From positions 1-47,406 of the forward strand of contig CAJOOG010000036.1 of NCBI GenBank assembly GCA_905236045.1: 47,406 bases of DNA. The letters run 5' to 3'. The notes under the pieces are model-generated. The model did not search any database and was not told the DNA's origin. It saw only the letters and a program-made list of their open reading frames with translations. The stretch comes from an uncultured Denitrobacterium sp. (GTDB lineage Bacteria > Actinomycetota > Coriobacteriia > Coriobacteriales > Eggerthellaceae). The translations under genes were made by a program, and so were the position numbers. Every line of letters begins with the position of its first letter. Positions within the stretch are counted from its first letter, which is position 1. Positions 1 to 7,732 of this stretch are shown one piece after another.

Positions 1-90
1 CCCCGCCATGACGCCCAAACACACCACCGCCACGAACAAAGAGGCATAGGCAAGGACGATGAAGGGTTTCCTGGAGTTACGGATATGCAT
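1..90 (-). CDS. N-terminal fragment of a membrane or secreted protein (cut by window edge)
   Basis: Reading leftwards from an ATG at 90, an open frame runs off the window edge after 30 codons. It begins M-H-I-R-N-S-R-K-P-F and continues into a strongly hydrophobic stretch (IVLAYASLFVAVVCLGVMAG), typical of a signal-anchor or first transmembrane helix after a basic N-terminus. A good Shine-Dalgarno sequence (GAAGGAGA on the minus strand, about 96-103) sits 5 nt before the ATG. The gene is divergent from purL, and the 217 bp between them must hold both promoters. The function cannot be assigned from 30 residues. Confidence 0.5.
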   Translation of the reverse strand, partial: MHIRNSRKPFIVLAYASLFVAVVCLGVMAG

Positions 91-307
91 GCGGTTCTCC
101 TTCGGGTCGGTGGAGCAACCACGCTATAAGACGGAAACCCCCGTTCATCCCACCGAAAAACCCCAGATGGACCCCAGCGGAACCACGGAGACCCCCCGGT
201 TTTTTCACCGTGGATTACCCGCGCAGGCCCCACTACAGCTCACACGAGGGGCGCGGTCGGTGTACCATTGCACAGACGGAAAGCGAACGGACCGAAAGGA
301 AGCGACG

Positions 308-3300
308 ATGGTCTCCCGCATCTACGTGGAAAAGAAGCCCGGATTCGACGTGGAGGCGCAGCAGCTCCTGCACGAGCTGCGGAGCATCCTGGGAATCGCC
401 TCCCTCGAGGGGCTGCGCCTGGTGAACCGCTACGATGTAGAGGGTGCGAGCGAAGAGCTCTTCGAGGCCTGTGCGCACACCGTCTTCAGCGAACCGCAAA
501 GCGACACCACCTATGCCAGCCTGCACGACGAATGCGTCCGCTGCGCCGCGGTCTTCGCGGTGGAGCCGTTGCCGGGTCAGTTCGACCAGCGCTCCGCCAG
601 CGCCGCCGAATGCATCCAGCTCATCAGCCAGGGAGAGCGCCCGCTCGTGCACGCGGCCAAGCTGTATCTGCTCGACGGCAAGCTCTCGCAGGCGGACATC
701 GACCGCATCAAGGCCTACGTCATCAACCCGGTGGAATGCCGCGAGGCCTCACTCGAGAAGCCCGAAACGTTGAAGACCGCCTACCCTGCTCCCGCGCCCG
801 TAGAGGTCATCGAGGGGTTCCTCTCCTTCACCGAAGAGGAGCTGTCCGCCTTCATCGAGCAACGCGGTCTGGCCATGGACTTGGCGGATATCGCCTTCTG
901 CCAGCGTTACTTCGCGGAAGAGGGGCGCTGCCCCACCATCACCGAAATCAAGATGATAGACACCTACTGGTCCGACCACTGTCGCCATACCACCTTCGGC
1001 ACGCAGCTCACGGACGTGAAGATAGACGACGAGGCCGTGCAGAGGGCCTTCGAGAGGTATCTGGCCATCCGCCGCGAGCTCGGACGCGAGGATAGGCCCC
1101 TCTGCCTTATGGATATGGGCACGATCGGGGCGAAGTACCTGAAAGCCAAGGGCATCCTGCAGGGCCTCGACGAGTCGGAGGAGATAAACGCCTGCACGGT
1201 GAAGGTGAAGGTCGACGTGGACGGCGAGGACCAGGATTGGCTGTTCCTCTTCAAGAACGAAACGCACAACCACCCCACCGAGATCGAGCCTTTCGGCGGC
1301 GCGGCCACCTGCATCGGCGGCGCCATCCGCGACCCGCTCTCCGGGCGCAGCTACGTCTACCAGGCCATGCGCGTGACGGGGGCGGGCGATCCGCTGGTCG
1401 GCGTGGAGCAGACGCTGCCCGGCAAGCTCCCGCAGCGCAAGATTGTCACCACCGCGGCGGCCGGCTACAGCAGCTACGGCAACCAGATCGGCTTGGCGAC
1501 CGGGCAGGTGGACGAACTCTACCACCCGGGCTACATAGCCAAGCGCATGGAGATAGGCGCCGTGGTAGCCGCCACCCCCGCCGACCACGTCCGCCGGGAG
1601 AAGCCCGCATGCGGAGACGTCGTGGTGCTTTTGGGCGGTCGCACGGGCCGCGATGGCATCGGCGGCGCGACGGGCTCCTCGAAGGCGCACAACAAGCAGT
1701 CCCTGGAGAAGGACGGCGCGGAAGTGCAGAAGGGCAACGCCCCCGTGGAGCGCAAGCTGCAGCGCCTCTTCCGCCGCGGCGACGCCTGCCGGCTCATCAA
1801 GCGCTGCAACGACTTCGGCGCCGGCGGCGTCTCGGTGGCCATCGGAGAGCTGGCCGACAGCCTCTTCATCGATCTCGACAAGGTCCCCAAGAAATATGAA
1901 GGGCTCGATGGCACCGAGCTGGCCATCTCCGAGAGCCAGGAGCGCATGGCGTGCGCGGTCGCCGCCGAGGACGCAGACGAGTTCTTGGGCTACGCGCGCG
2001 AAGAGAACCTGGAGGCCACCGTAGTGGCGCAGGTAACCGACTCCGGACGCGTGCAAATCGTCTGGAACGGCGAAGACGTGGTGAACGTAAGTCGCGAATT
2101 CCTGAACAGCAACGGTGCGCCCAAGTTTCAGGAAGTCCACCTGAAGGCGGGCGAGACCTGGGCTCCCACATGGTCGGGCGCGAACCTGCGCGAGCGCATG
2201 ACGGCCCTGGTCTCCGACTTGAACGTGGCCGGCAAGAAGGGCTTGGTCGAGCGCTTCGACAGCACCATCGGCGCCAACACGGTGCTGCTGCCCTTCGGCG
2301 GCGCCCGCCAGCTTACCCCGGCCCTGGCCATGGCGGCCAAGCTGCCCACCTTCGGGCAAACGCACACCATGAGCGGCATGGCCTGGGGATTCAACCCCTA
2401 TCTTATGGAGAAGGACCCCTTCACCGGCGCCTACCTGTCCGTCGTGGAAAGCGTGGCGAAGTACGTGGCATCCGGTTTCGAGCGGGCGAGCGCCTACCTG
2501 ACGTTCCAGGAGTACTTCGAGAAACTGCGCGACGAACCCGAACGTTGGGGCAAACCCGCCAGCGCCGTACTGGGCGCCCTGATGGCGCAGGTGGATCTGG
2601 GCGTGGGGGCCATCGGCGGCAAGGACAGCATGTCGGGGTCTTTCGAGGACCTGGACGTGCCGCCCACGCTGGTGTCCTTCTGCACCGGCTGCGGCAAAAT
2701 AGAGCGTGCGACCAGCCCCGAATTCAAGGGCGCCGGGCATCGCGTCGTCGAGATTCGCCCCGCCTTGGCCGACGGCGGCCCGATTCCCGACACGGAGGAC
2801 GTGCTGGCGGCGTTCGACCTGGTGGAGGAGCTCATCGGCTCCGACGCCGCGCTGGCCGTGAGCACGCCGGGCTACGGATGCGGCGCCGAAGCGCTCTTCA
2901 AAATGACGCTCGGCAACGCCGTGGGCTTGGAGCTCAACGAAAACGAGGAGGCCGACGATCTCTTCACCCCCGCCTACGGAACCTTCTACGTGGAGCTGGC
3001 CGATTCCGCCGACGCGCCCGTAAGCGCAGGCAGCCTCTGCGTCTGCGAAATCGGACGCACCGTTGCCGAGTACACCTTCTCCGCCGCCGGCGAAGTACTG
3101 GACCTGGCGCAGCTGCAAGAGGCCTGGGAGGGCAAGCTGGAGCCCGTCTTCGGCTACCGCAATCGGGAGGACGGCTGCGAGAAGGTCTCGAGCGAGGGCC
3201 ACGCCCCGCTGGTCTACCCCGGCACCGTCGCCCGCCCGCGCGTGATAATCCCGGTCTTCCCGGGCACGAACTGCGAATACGACAGCGCCGCCGCCTTCGA

Positions 3301-4033
3301 GCGTGCGGGGGCCGTGGCGCAGACGCTCGTGGTGAACAACCTGACGCCCCAAGCGGTGGCGGAAAGCGCGAAAGCCCTGGCGGGGGCCATCGCCAACAGC
3401 CAGATCATCATGCTGCCCGGCGGGTTTTCCGGCGGCGACGAACCCGACGGCTCCGCCAAATTCATCACCTCTTTCTTCCGCTCCCCCGCGGTCGAGGAAG
3501 CGGTGCGCGACCTGCTGCAGAACCGCGACGGCCTTATGCTGGGCATCTGCAACGGATTCCAGGCGCTGGTGAAGCTGGGGCTGGTGCCCTATGGCGACAT
3601 TCGCCCGATGGATGCCGATTGCCCCACCCTCACCTTCAACAGCGTGGGGCGGCACCAGAGCCGTCTCGTGCGCACGCGCGTGGCGAGCAACCTCTCCCCG
3701 TGGCTTTCCCGCTGCAAGGTAGGCGACATTCACACGATGCCCATCAGCAACGGCGAGGGTCGTTTCGTCGTGAGCGAAGAGCTGTACGCGCAGCTGAAGG
3801 AAGCCGGGCAAATCGCCACGCAGTACGTGAACTCCGCGGGCGAGCCGAGCATGAACTGGGCCCACAACCCCAGCGGCAGCGCTTGGGCCATCGAGGGCGT
3901 AACCAGCCCCGACGGGCGCGTGCTGGGCAAGATGGGTCACACCGAGCGCAGCGGACGGGGCCTTTACGCGAACTTCCCCGACCTCTCGCTGCAGCCCCTC
4001 TTCGAGTCGGGGGTAGCATACTTCACGGCATAG
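308..4033 (+). CDS. purL: Phosphoribosylformylglycinamidine synthase, fused single-chain type
   Basis: Catalyses the ATP- and glutamine-dependent conversion of FGAR to FGAM in de novo purine synthesis. The 1241-residue product is the large fused form: N-terminal and PurL-like synthetase halves, with conserved runs such as HNHPTEIEPFGGAATCIGG and FGAGGVSVAIGELAD, followed by a class I glutaminase domain from about residue 975. The glutaminase nucleophile is Cys1081 (LGICNGFQ) and the His/Glu pair is His1211 and Glu1213 (GHTERSGRG). The frame is open back to position 59, but the start is placed at ATG 308 because AAAGGA lies 7 nt upstream and the extra upstream residues are unlike the family. 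No other pur genes are nearby. A long nested hairpin follows the stop codon. Confidence 0.96.
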   Translation: MVSRIYVEKKPGFDVEAQQLLHELRSILGIASLEGLRLVNRYDVEGASEELFEACAHTVFSEPQSDTTYASLHDECVRCAAVFAVEPLPGQFDQRSASAAECIQLISQGERPLVHAAKLYLLDGKLSQADIDRIKAYVINPVECREASLEKPETLKTAYPAPAPVEVIEGFLSFTEEELSAFIEQRGLAMDLADIAFCQRYFAEEGRCPTITEIKMIDTYWSDHCRHTTFGTQLTDVKIDDEAVQRAFERYLAIRRELGREDRPLCLMDMGTIGAKYLKAKGILQGLDESEEINACTVKVKVDVDGEDQDWLFLFKNETHNHPTEIEPFGGAATCIGGAIRDPLSGRSYVYQAMRVTGAGDPLVGVEQTLPGKLPQRKIVTTAAAGYSSYGNQIGLATGQVDELYHPGYIAKRMEIGAVVAATPADHVRREKPACGDVVVLLGGRTGRDGIGGATGSSKAHNKQSLEKDGAEVQKGNAPVERKLQRLFRRGDACRLIKRCNDFGAGGVSVAIGELADSLFIDLDKVPKKYEGLDGTELAISESQERMACAVAAEDADEFLGYAREENLEATVVAQVTDSGRVQIVWNGEDVVNVSREFLNSNGAPKFQEVHLKAGETWAPTWSGANLRERMTALVSDLNVAGKKGLVERFDSTIGANTVLLPFGGARQLTPALAMAAKLPTFGQTHTMSGMAWGFNPYLMEKDPFTGAYLSVVESVAKYVASGFERASAYLTFQEYFEKLRDEPERWGKPASAVLGALMAQVDLGVGAIGGKDSMSGSFEDLDVPPTLVSFCTGCGKIERATSPEFKGAGHRVVEIRPALADGGPIPDTEDVLAAFDLVEELIGSDAALAVSTPGYGCGAEALFKMTLGNAVGLELNENEEADDLFTPAYGTFYVELADSADAPVSAGSLCVCEIGRTVAEYTFSAAGEVLDLAQLQEAWEGKLEPVFGYRNREDGCEKVSSEGHAPLVYPGTVARPRVIIPVFPGTNCEYDSAAAFERAGAVAQTLVVNNLTPQAVAESAKALAGAIANSQIIMLPGGFSGGDEPDGSAKFITSFFRSPAVEEAVRDLLQNRDGLMLGICNGFQALVKLGLVPYGDIRPMDADCPTLTFNSVGRHQSRLVRTRVASNLSPWLSRCKVGDIHTMPISNGEGRFVVSEELYAQLKEAGQIATQYVNSAGEPSMNWAHNPSGSAWAIEGVTSPDGRVLGKMGHTERSGRGLYANFPDLSLQPLFESGVAYFTA

Positions 4034-4038
4034 ACGCC

Positions 4039-4094
4039 CCGCTCTGCGAGATGCCCGGGCGCCCATCGACCCGGGCATCGTCCGACCAGAGCGG
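4039..4094 (+). terminator. Nested hairpin after purL
   Basis: Two stacked perfect inverted repeats: an outer 8-bp stem, CCGCTCTG (4039-4046) with CAGAGCGG (4087-4094), and an inner 10-bp stem, GATGCCCGGG (4050-4059) with CCCGGGCATC (4070-4079), with a 10-nt loop. No T-run follows, so it is either a U-tract-poor terminator or an mRNA-stability or processing element between purL and the HAD gene. Confidence 0.6.
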
Positions 4095-4117
4095 ACTTCT
4101 ACCCGAAAGGATAAACC

Positions 4118-4771
4118 ATGGTCGATGTTTTCGAGGGGACGCGCGGGTTCATCTTCGATTGCGACGGGACCCTGCTCGACACGATGCGGGTCTGGAACGA
4201 CTGCGAGGACGAGCTGCAGCGGCTTGCCGGCCGTCGCTTCACTCAAGCCGAATTCGAGGAAGTCCGCAGTGCGAGCATCACGGAGGCCGCCGCCATCTTC
4301 CACAACCGTTTCGGCATCGGGGAAAGCCCCGAAGACGTGCTGGATTTCATGGACGGCATGCTGCTGGATTTCTACCGGCACAAGGTATCCCCCGAGCCGG
4401 GTGTCCCGGAACTGCTTACCCGGGCGCACGAGGCGGGTATTCCGTGCACGGTGGTCACCAGCAGTCCCCGGCGCTTCGTGGAAGCCGGTCTGCGCCGCTG
4501 CGGCCTGTTCGACTTCTTCGTGAAGGTCTGCACCACCGACGAGCTGAACATGAGCAAATCCGAACCCGGCATCTACCGACATGCCCTGGCCGCTATGGAC
4601 TCTCAGCCGGAGATGACATGGGGCTTCGACGATGCCGTTTACGCAATCCGCGTGATGCGCAGCTTGGGAATCCGCACCATCGGAGCCTACGACTGCGACG
4701 AGACGGGCTCCTTCGAGGCGCTGGCCGCCGAGGCCACGCACGCCACGCGCGACCTGGGGAGCCTACTGTAG
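4118..4771 (+). CDS. HAD-superfamily hydrolase (beta-phosphoglucomutase/phosphatase-like)
   Basis: A 217-residue haloacid-dehalogenase family protein. Motif I is FDCDGTLLDT, with the nucleophile Asp14 and general acid Asp16; motif II is VVTSSPRR; a downstream GFDDAVYAI segment takes the place of motif III/IV acids. An alpha-helical cap lies between motifs I and II, as in subfamily IA. The substrate is not predictable. The start at ATG 4118 has GAAAGGATAAACC just upstream. The gene follows purL by 84 bp on the same strand, separated by a strong hairpin, so co-transcription is possible but probably attenuated. Nucleotide or sugar phosphatase activity would fit the neighbourhood, but this is inference. 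Confidence 0.85.
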   Translation: MVDVFEGTRGFIFDCDGTLLDTMRVWNDCEDELQRLAGRRFTQAEFEEVRSASITEAAAIFHNRFGIGESPEDVLDFMDGMLLDFYRHKVSPEPGVPELLTRAHEAGIPCTVVTSSPRRFVEAGLRRCGLFDFFVKVCTTDELNMSKSEPGIYRHALAAMDSQPEMTWGFDDAVYAIRVMRSLGIRTIGAYDCDETGSFEALAAEATHATRDLGSLL

Positions 4772-4782
4772 CGCGACCTGAT

Positions 4783-4820
4783 GGGCTGGGGGCGGCCGGT
4801 GGGCTGGCTGGCCCCAGCCC
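4783..4820. terminator. Hairpin between convergent genes
   Basis: GGGCTGGGG (4783-4791) pairs perfectly with CCCCAGCCC (4812-4820). A second copy of GGGCTGG at 4801-4807 can pair with the same 3' arm, giving two alternative hairpins. It sits in the 65-bp gap between the convergent HAD gene and the GIDE-domain gene, so a bidirectional terminator is the likely role. There is no clear T-run on either strand. Confidence 0.5.
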
Positions 4821-4836
4821 GGCGCGGTAGCGCGGG

Positions 4837-5928
4837 TTACTTGAGCGAATTGATGACTTCCGCTTCGGGTTTGGTGGCGAAGTAGCTGCTCGCATAGCTT
4901 TCGCTTACGCTGCGGCCTATGAACAAGTCGCCGCCGTTGCGGTAGATCTCCCCCAAGGCGTAGATGGGACTGCCCAGCGGAACCACGTCCTCTACGATGC
5001 GGTAGCCGCGGAAGGTGGCCTTCGGGGCCGCCTGGCTCTGGCTGCTGTCGACCGCCATACCCGCCACGAGCGCACCGAGTCCTATGCCCATCAGGGCCTC
5101 CATCGCATCGTTGGAGCCGCCGCCGCGGATCTGCGGGCCGCCGAAGCCACCCGCGCTGCCGGTGGGGATGCCGCCGCCGAAGAACACGTTCAGGTCGGAG
5201 GGAACGCCCGAAGACATGCCGGAGCGCCCTCGGTTCCCCCCGGGGGGCCTGCCGCCTCCGCCCGGGTGCCCACCGGGGCCGCCGGGGCCTCCCGGACCCG
5301 GAGCACGATAATAGGTGTTGAAGCGATTGGGGAGGCCCGCGTGGAAACCACGATCGTAGCGCGCCTGCACGCCGGGGCTGCTGGTCGCGCCGTGCGCGGC
5401 GCCTGCCATGGCCTTCGCGAAATCGCTGTCGGGGCCCTCGATGCGGTTCGTGGCATTCACCAAAATGCAATTCGTGCCGAAGGACTGCAGGTCCACATAT
5501 ACGCGCTGATCGCCCGAATCGTCCTTGAACCAGAAGGGCTCGATGGATTTCTCCTGCGCGACGAGCGTTTCCTTGTCGACGCCCTGCTCGTTTTCCACGC
5601 GATAGCAGCGCAGGTCGTAATAGGCCACCTGCTTCTTGCTGTAAGGCGCCTCCACCCCGCCTTCGGACATGCTGGTGCCCACCAGCTCGCAGTAGTGGCG
5701 ATATCCGGCATTGGCGCCCCCCAGATCGTCGAGGATCTGCGCGGCGTCCGCGATGCTGGTGGTCTGCGTCATGCGCATGTCCTCCGCCAGCTGCTTCGGG
5801 GAGATATACGGCTGTTGCGTGACGTTGGGCGCAGACTGCCCCGCCGCCTTTTTCTTCAAGCGTGTGAGGATGAGACCTATAACCGCCACGATGGCGAGAA
5901 CGACGATTCCCTCGACGAGCAAACCCAT
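4837..5928 (-). CDS. GIDE/BAM-domain membrane protein (MUL1-like, no RING finger)
   Basis: A 363-residue protein with one N-terminal transmembrane helix (residues 3-22) followed by a basic KKK stop. Residues ~75-160 (YRHYCELVGT, then AYYDLRCYRVENEQ) and ~305-363 (RIVEDVVPLGSPIYALGE, ending VINSLK) resemble the two halves of the GIDE, or 'beside a membrane', domain known from mitochondrial MUL1/MAPL and its bacterial relatives. Between them lies a Gly/Pro-rich low-complexity loop (~210-275, with GPGGPGGPGGHPGGGG) and a short hydrophobic glycine stretch. No RING Cys/His cluster is present, so ubiquitin-ligase activity is not expected despite the family name. The gene lies directly downstream of pspA on the same strand, with a terminator between. 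The start ATG has AAGGGGG upstream. A role in membrane or envelope stress is inferred from this context. Confidence 0.7.
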   Translation of the reverse strand: MGLLVEGIVVLAIVAVIGLILTRLKKKAAGQSAPNVTQQPYISPKQLAEDMRMTQTTSIADAAQILDDLGGANAGYRHYCELVGTSMSEGGVEAPYSKKQVAYYDLRCYRVENEQGVDKETLVAQEKSIEPFWFKDDSGDQRVYVDLQSFGTNCILVNATNRIEGPDSDFAKAMAGAAHGATSSPGVQARYDRGFHAGLPNRFNTYYRAPGPGGPGGPGGHPGGGGRPPGGNRGRSGMSSGVPSDLNVFFGGGIPTGSAGGFGGPQIRGGGSNDAMEALMGIGLGALVAGMAVDSSQSQAAPKATFRGYRIVEDVVPLGSPIYALGEIYRNGGDLFIGRSVSESYASSYFATKPEAEVINSLK

Positions 5929-5942
5929 GGCACCCCCTTGCT

Positions 5943-5977
5943 AAGAAAACCCGGCGCCGTTGGAAGGCAGCGCCGGG
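5943..5977 (-). terminator. Rho-independent terminator after pspA
   Basis: On the minus strand CCCGGCGC and GCGCCGGG form a perfect 8-bp stem (arms 5970-5977 and 5950-5957) with a 12-nt loop, followed by TTTTCTT. It lies between the pspA stop and the start of the GIDE-domain gene, so the latter probably depends on read-through or its own promoter. Confidence 0.8.
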
Positions 5978-5992
5978 AATACTCGAATCTGC

Positions 5993-6658
5993 TTAGATTC
6001 CCATCTCTTCCTTCAGCTTGGCGAGCTCCTCGTCGACCGCACCCTGGCGCGACAGCTCGGAGAACTCCTTCTCCACGCTCAGGCCCTCGCCGTTGATCTC
6101 GGTGTAGGCTTCGGCCGTTGCCTCCTGCGCGGTAATCTTGCGCTCCATCTTGTCGAGCTTGGCGAAGGCGCTGTCGGTGTTGGTCCCCGCGATGGCGGTG
6201 GCAACGCCGGTCTGGGCCTCGGCCATGCGGGCGCGGGCGATGAGGACGTTCTGGCGCGAGCGAGCCTCGTCGAGCTTCATCTTAAGGTCGCGGACCTGCT
6301 CCTTGAGCTTATCGACCTGCGCGGTGATGCTGTCGTAACTCTCCTGCAGCGTGGCGATCTGCTGATCGACGCCGACCTTGGCGTCGAGGGCCTTGCGGGC
6401 AAGCTCCTCGTTGCCGTTCTTCAGCGCCAGGCGGGCCTTGTCGTTCCAGTCCGCGCTCTTGGCCTTGGCGTCGGCGAGCTCCTTGGCGGCCACCTTCTGG
6501 CTGCCCATGGCCTGCCCGAGGGCGCGCGTGGCCTCGTCGACCTGGTCCTCCATCTCCAAAATGATCTGCTTGACCATCTTTACGGGGTCTTCCGCCTTGT
6601 CGATCATGTCGTTAATGTTCGCCTGAAGGATGTCGGCGATGCGAGCGAAGATAGCCAT
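5993..6658 (-). CDS. pspA: PspA/IM30 (ESCRT-III-like) membrane-stress protein
   Basis: A 221-residue, almost wholly alpha-helical coiled-coil protein that opens MAIFARIADILQANINDMID, the amphipathic membrane-binding helix typical of PspA/IM30. The following EDPVKMVKQIILEMEDQVDEA and the long heptad-rich hairpin match the family. PspA oligomers bind stressed inner membranes and are remote ESCRT-III homologues. The start is ATG 6658, with AAAGGAG 8 nt upstream; the longer open frame upstream lacks this signal. A minus-strand -10-like TACAAT lies at 6712-6717, but no convincing -35 was seen. Next downstream is a GIDE-domain membrane protein, which looks like a partner gene. Confidence 0.9.
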   Translation of the reverse strand: MAIFARIADILQANINDMIDKAEDPVKMVKQIILEMEDQVDEATRALGQAMGSQKVAAKELADAKAKSADWNDKARLALKNGNEELARKALDAKVGVDQQIATLQESYDSITAQVDKLKEQVRDLKMKLDEARSRQNVLIARARMAEAQTGVATAIAGTNTDSAFAKLDKMERKITAQEATAEAYTEINGEGLSVEKEFSELSRQGAVDEELAKLKEEMGI

Positions 6659-6776
6659 AGGGGCTCCTTTCCATGTAGTCCGGGGCCGCGATAAGACCCC
6701 ACGTCCCCCATATTGTACTCGCGCGCGCAGGAATAGCCGCTGTCTTTCTGCGAACGACCAGACAAGGGGCCAGACA

Positions 6777-6811
6777 CGTGCGGCCCCAGGCGACCAGCCC
6801 AGGGCCGCACG
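6777..6811 (-). terminator. Hairpin downstream of the dimethylargininase-like gene
   Basis: CGTGCGGCCC (6777-6786) pairs perfectly with GGGCCGCACG (6802-6811), a 10-bp stem with a 15-nt loop, 24 bp after the stop codon of the gene ending at 6836. Only a weak T-containing stretch follows on the minus strand. A terminator role is likely but not proven. Confidence 0.5.
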
Positions 6812-6822
6812 CACGCACGCAC
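6807..6822. repeat. (GCAC)4 tetranucleotide repeat
   Basis: Four tandem copies of GCAC run from 6807 to 6822 and continue as a partial copy (GCG). The tract overlaps the 3' arm of the hairpin at 6777-6811. It is non-coding, and any length change would affect only the region 3' of the hydrolase gene. Confidence 0.7.
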
Positions 6823-6835
6823 GCGTTATTTCCCG

Positions 6836-7621
6836 CTACTTCAGCGCCGTAAAGCGCAAGCTCAGGCAGGAGAGGCCGCCGTCAATCTTGCGGAACTCGC
6901 TCGTGTCGACGACTATCGTCTCGTAGCCCAAATCCTGCACGGCCTTCAGCACCGCGGGATAGCCTTCGGGCACTATCACCGTGCCGTTGATCCAAATGCA
7001 GTTCGCGCCGTAAGCCTCTTCGGGCGGCACCTCAATCTTGTTGTAGTCGTCGAAATCGGGCTTGTCGACGAATTCGCCGGAGACCAGCATGTTGTTGTCC
7101 TCGAGATAGTTCACGCCGGTCTTCAGATGCAGCACCTCCTCAAGCGGCACCTCGCTTCCGGAAAGGCCGTACTTCTCCAGGATGGCGATGAACTGGCGGA
7201 TGCCCTCTTCGTTCGTGCGGGCGCTGCGCCCCACGTAGAAGCGATCGCCCACCATCATCACGTCACCGCCTTCGAGCGTGCCGGGCGCCACGATGTGCTC
7301 GATGCGATCCTCCGGGTAATAACGGCGGATAATGGGCTCCATCAGCGCCGCCTCGCCATTGCGGGAACCTGCGCCGGGGTTGTCCATAATCGCGCACTCG
7401 CGCGTGAGCACGCAAGTGTCCTCCACGAAACAGCTGTCGGGAAATTCGTCGGCGGCGGGAAGCACGTCGACTTCCAGCCCCAAGCTCACGAGCGCCCGGA
7501 TGTAGGCATCGTGCTGGAGCAGGGCGTTCTCGTAATCGGGCTTGCCCAGCTCGGGTGCACTGGTAATGCCGTCGCATACGGCCTTGCACGGACGACGTAC
7601 GATGATGTTCTTGAACTTCAT
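6836..7621 (-). CDS. Dimethylargininase (DDAH)-family guanidino-group hydrolase
   Basis: A 261-residue member of the pentein (guanidino-modifying) superfamily. The catalytic set can be read directly: Asp68 in FVEDT, Glu117 in GTLEGGD, His165 in LHLKTG and the nucleophile Cys252 in DGGLSCLSLRF. This spacing and the short length fit DDAH, which converts N-methylated arginines to citrulline plus methylamines, rather than the ~400-residue arginine deiminases. Citrulline or arginine-like substrates cannot be excluded. The start ATG 7621 is preceded by GGGAGG; the ORF extends 10 codons further without a better signal. It lies 111 bp downstream of an amino-acid antiporter gene on the same strand, suggesting uptake of the substrate and export of the product. 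Confidence 0.88.
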   Translation of the reverse strand: MKFKNIIVRRPCKAVCDGITSAPELGKPDYENALLQHDAYIRALVSLGLEVDVLPAADEFPDSCFVEDTCVLTRECAIMDNPGAGSRNGEAALMEPIIRRYYPEDRIEHIVAPGTLEGGDVMMVGDRFYVGRSARTNEEGIRQFIAILEKYGLSGSEVPLEEVLHLKTGVNYLEDNNMLVSGEFVDKPDFDDYNKIEVPPEEAYGANCIWINGTVIVPEGYPAVLKAVQDLGYETIVVDTSEFRKIDGGLSCLSLRFTALK

Positions 7622-7682
7622 GGGGGTCCTCCCTTTCACTTGACTTACCACTGCGCGGCAAGGGGCCGACGGCAGCGTTGCT

Positions 7683-7712
7683 GTGCAGAGGCGACAGCCA
7701 GCGCCTCTGTGC
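7683..7712 (-). terminator. Intergenic hairpin between permease and hydrolase genes
   Basis: CAGAGGCG (7686-7693) and CGCCTCTG (7702-7709) form an 8-bp stem extendable by three further pairs, two of them G-U. No T-run follows. It may attenuate or process the transcript that joins the permease and hydrolase genes. Confidence 0.4.
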
Positions 7713-7732
7713 CGACAGCGCCACGGCGCATG

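Noticed and set aside
59-307. 83 extra codons upstream of purL in the same frame
   Set aside because: No ribosome site at 59, sequence unlike the family and overlapping the divergent gene; ATG 308 has AAAGGA.
749-4741. 1330-codon open frame on the minus strand across purL and the HAD gene
   Set aside because: It is antisense to purL, whose catalytic motifs are unmistakable; the translation is low-complexity Arg/Gly/His/Ala-rich without domains or a ribosome site. It arises from high GC at third positions.
1951-4830. 959-codon plus-strand frame overlapping purL
   Set aside because: Arg-rich shadow of purL and the HAD gene in another frame; no start signal or family resemblance.
5244-5310. 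G/C-rich short repeats that could look like a repeat array
   Set aside because: They encode the Gly/Pro-rich loop of the GIDE-domain protein; there are no spacers, so this is not a CRISPR array. No CRISPR array or cas gene was seen anywhere.
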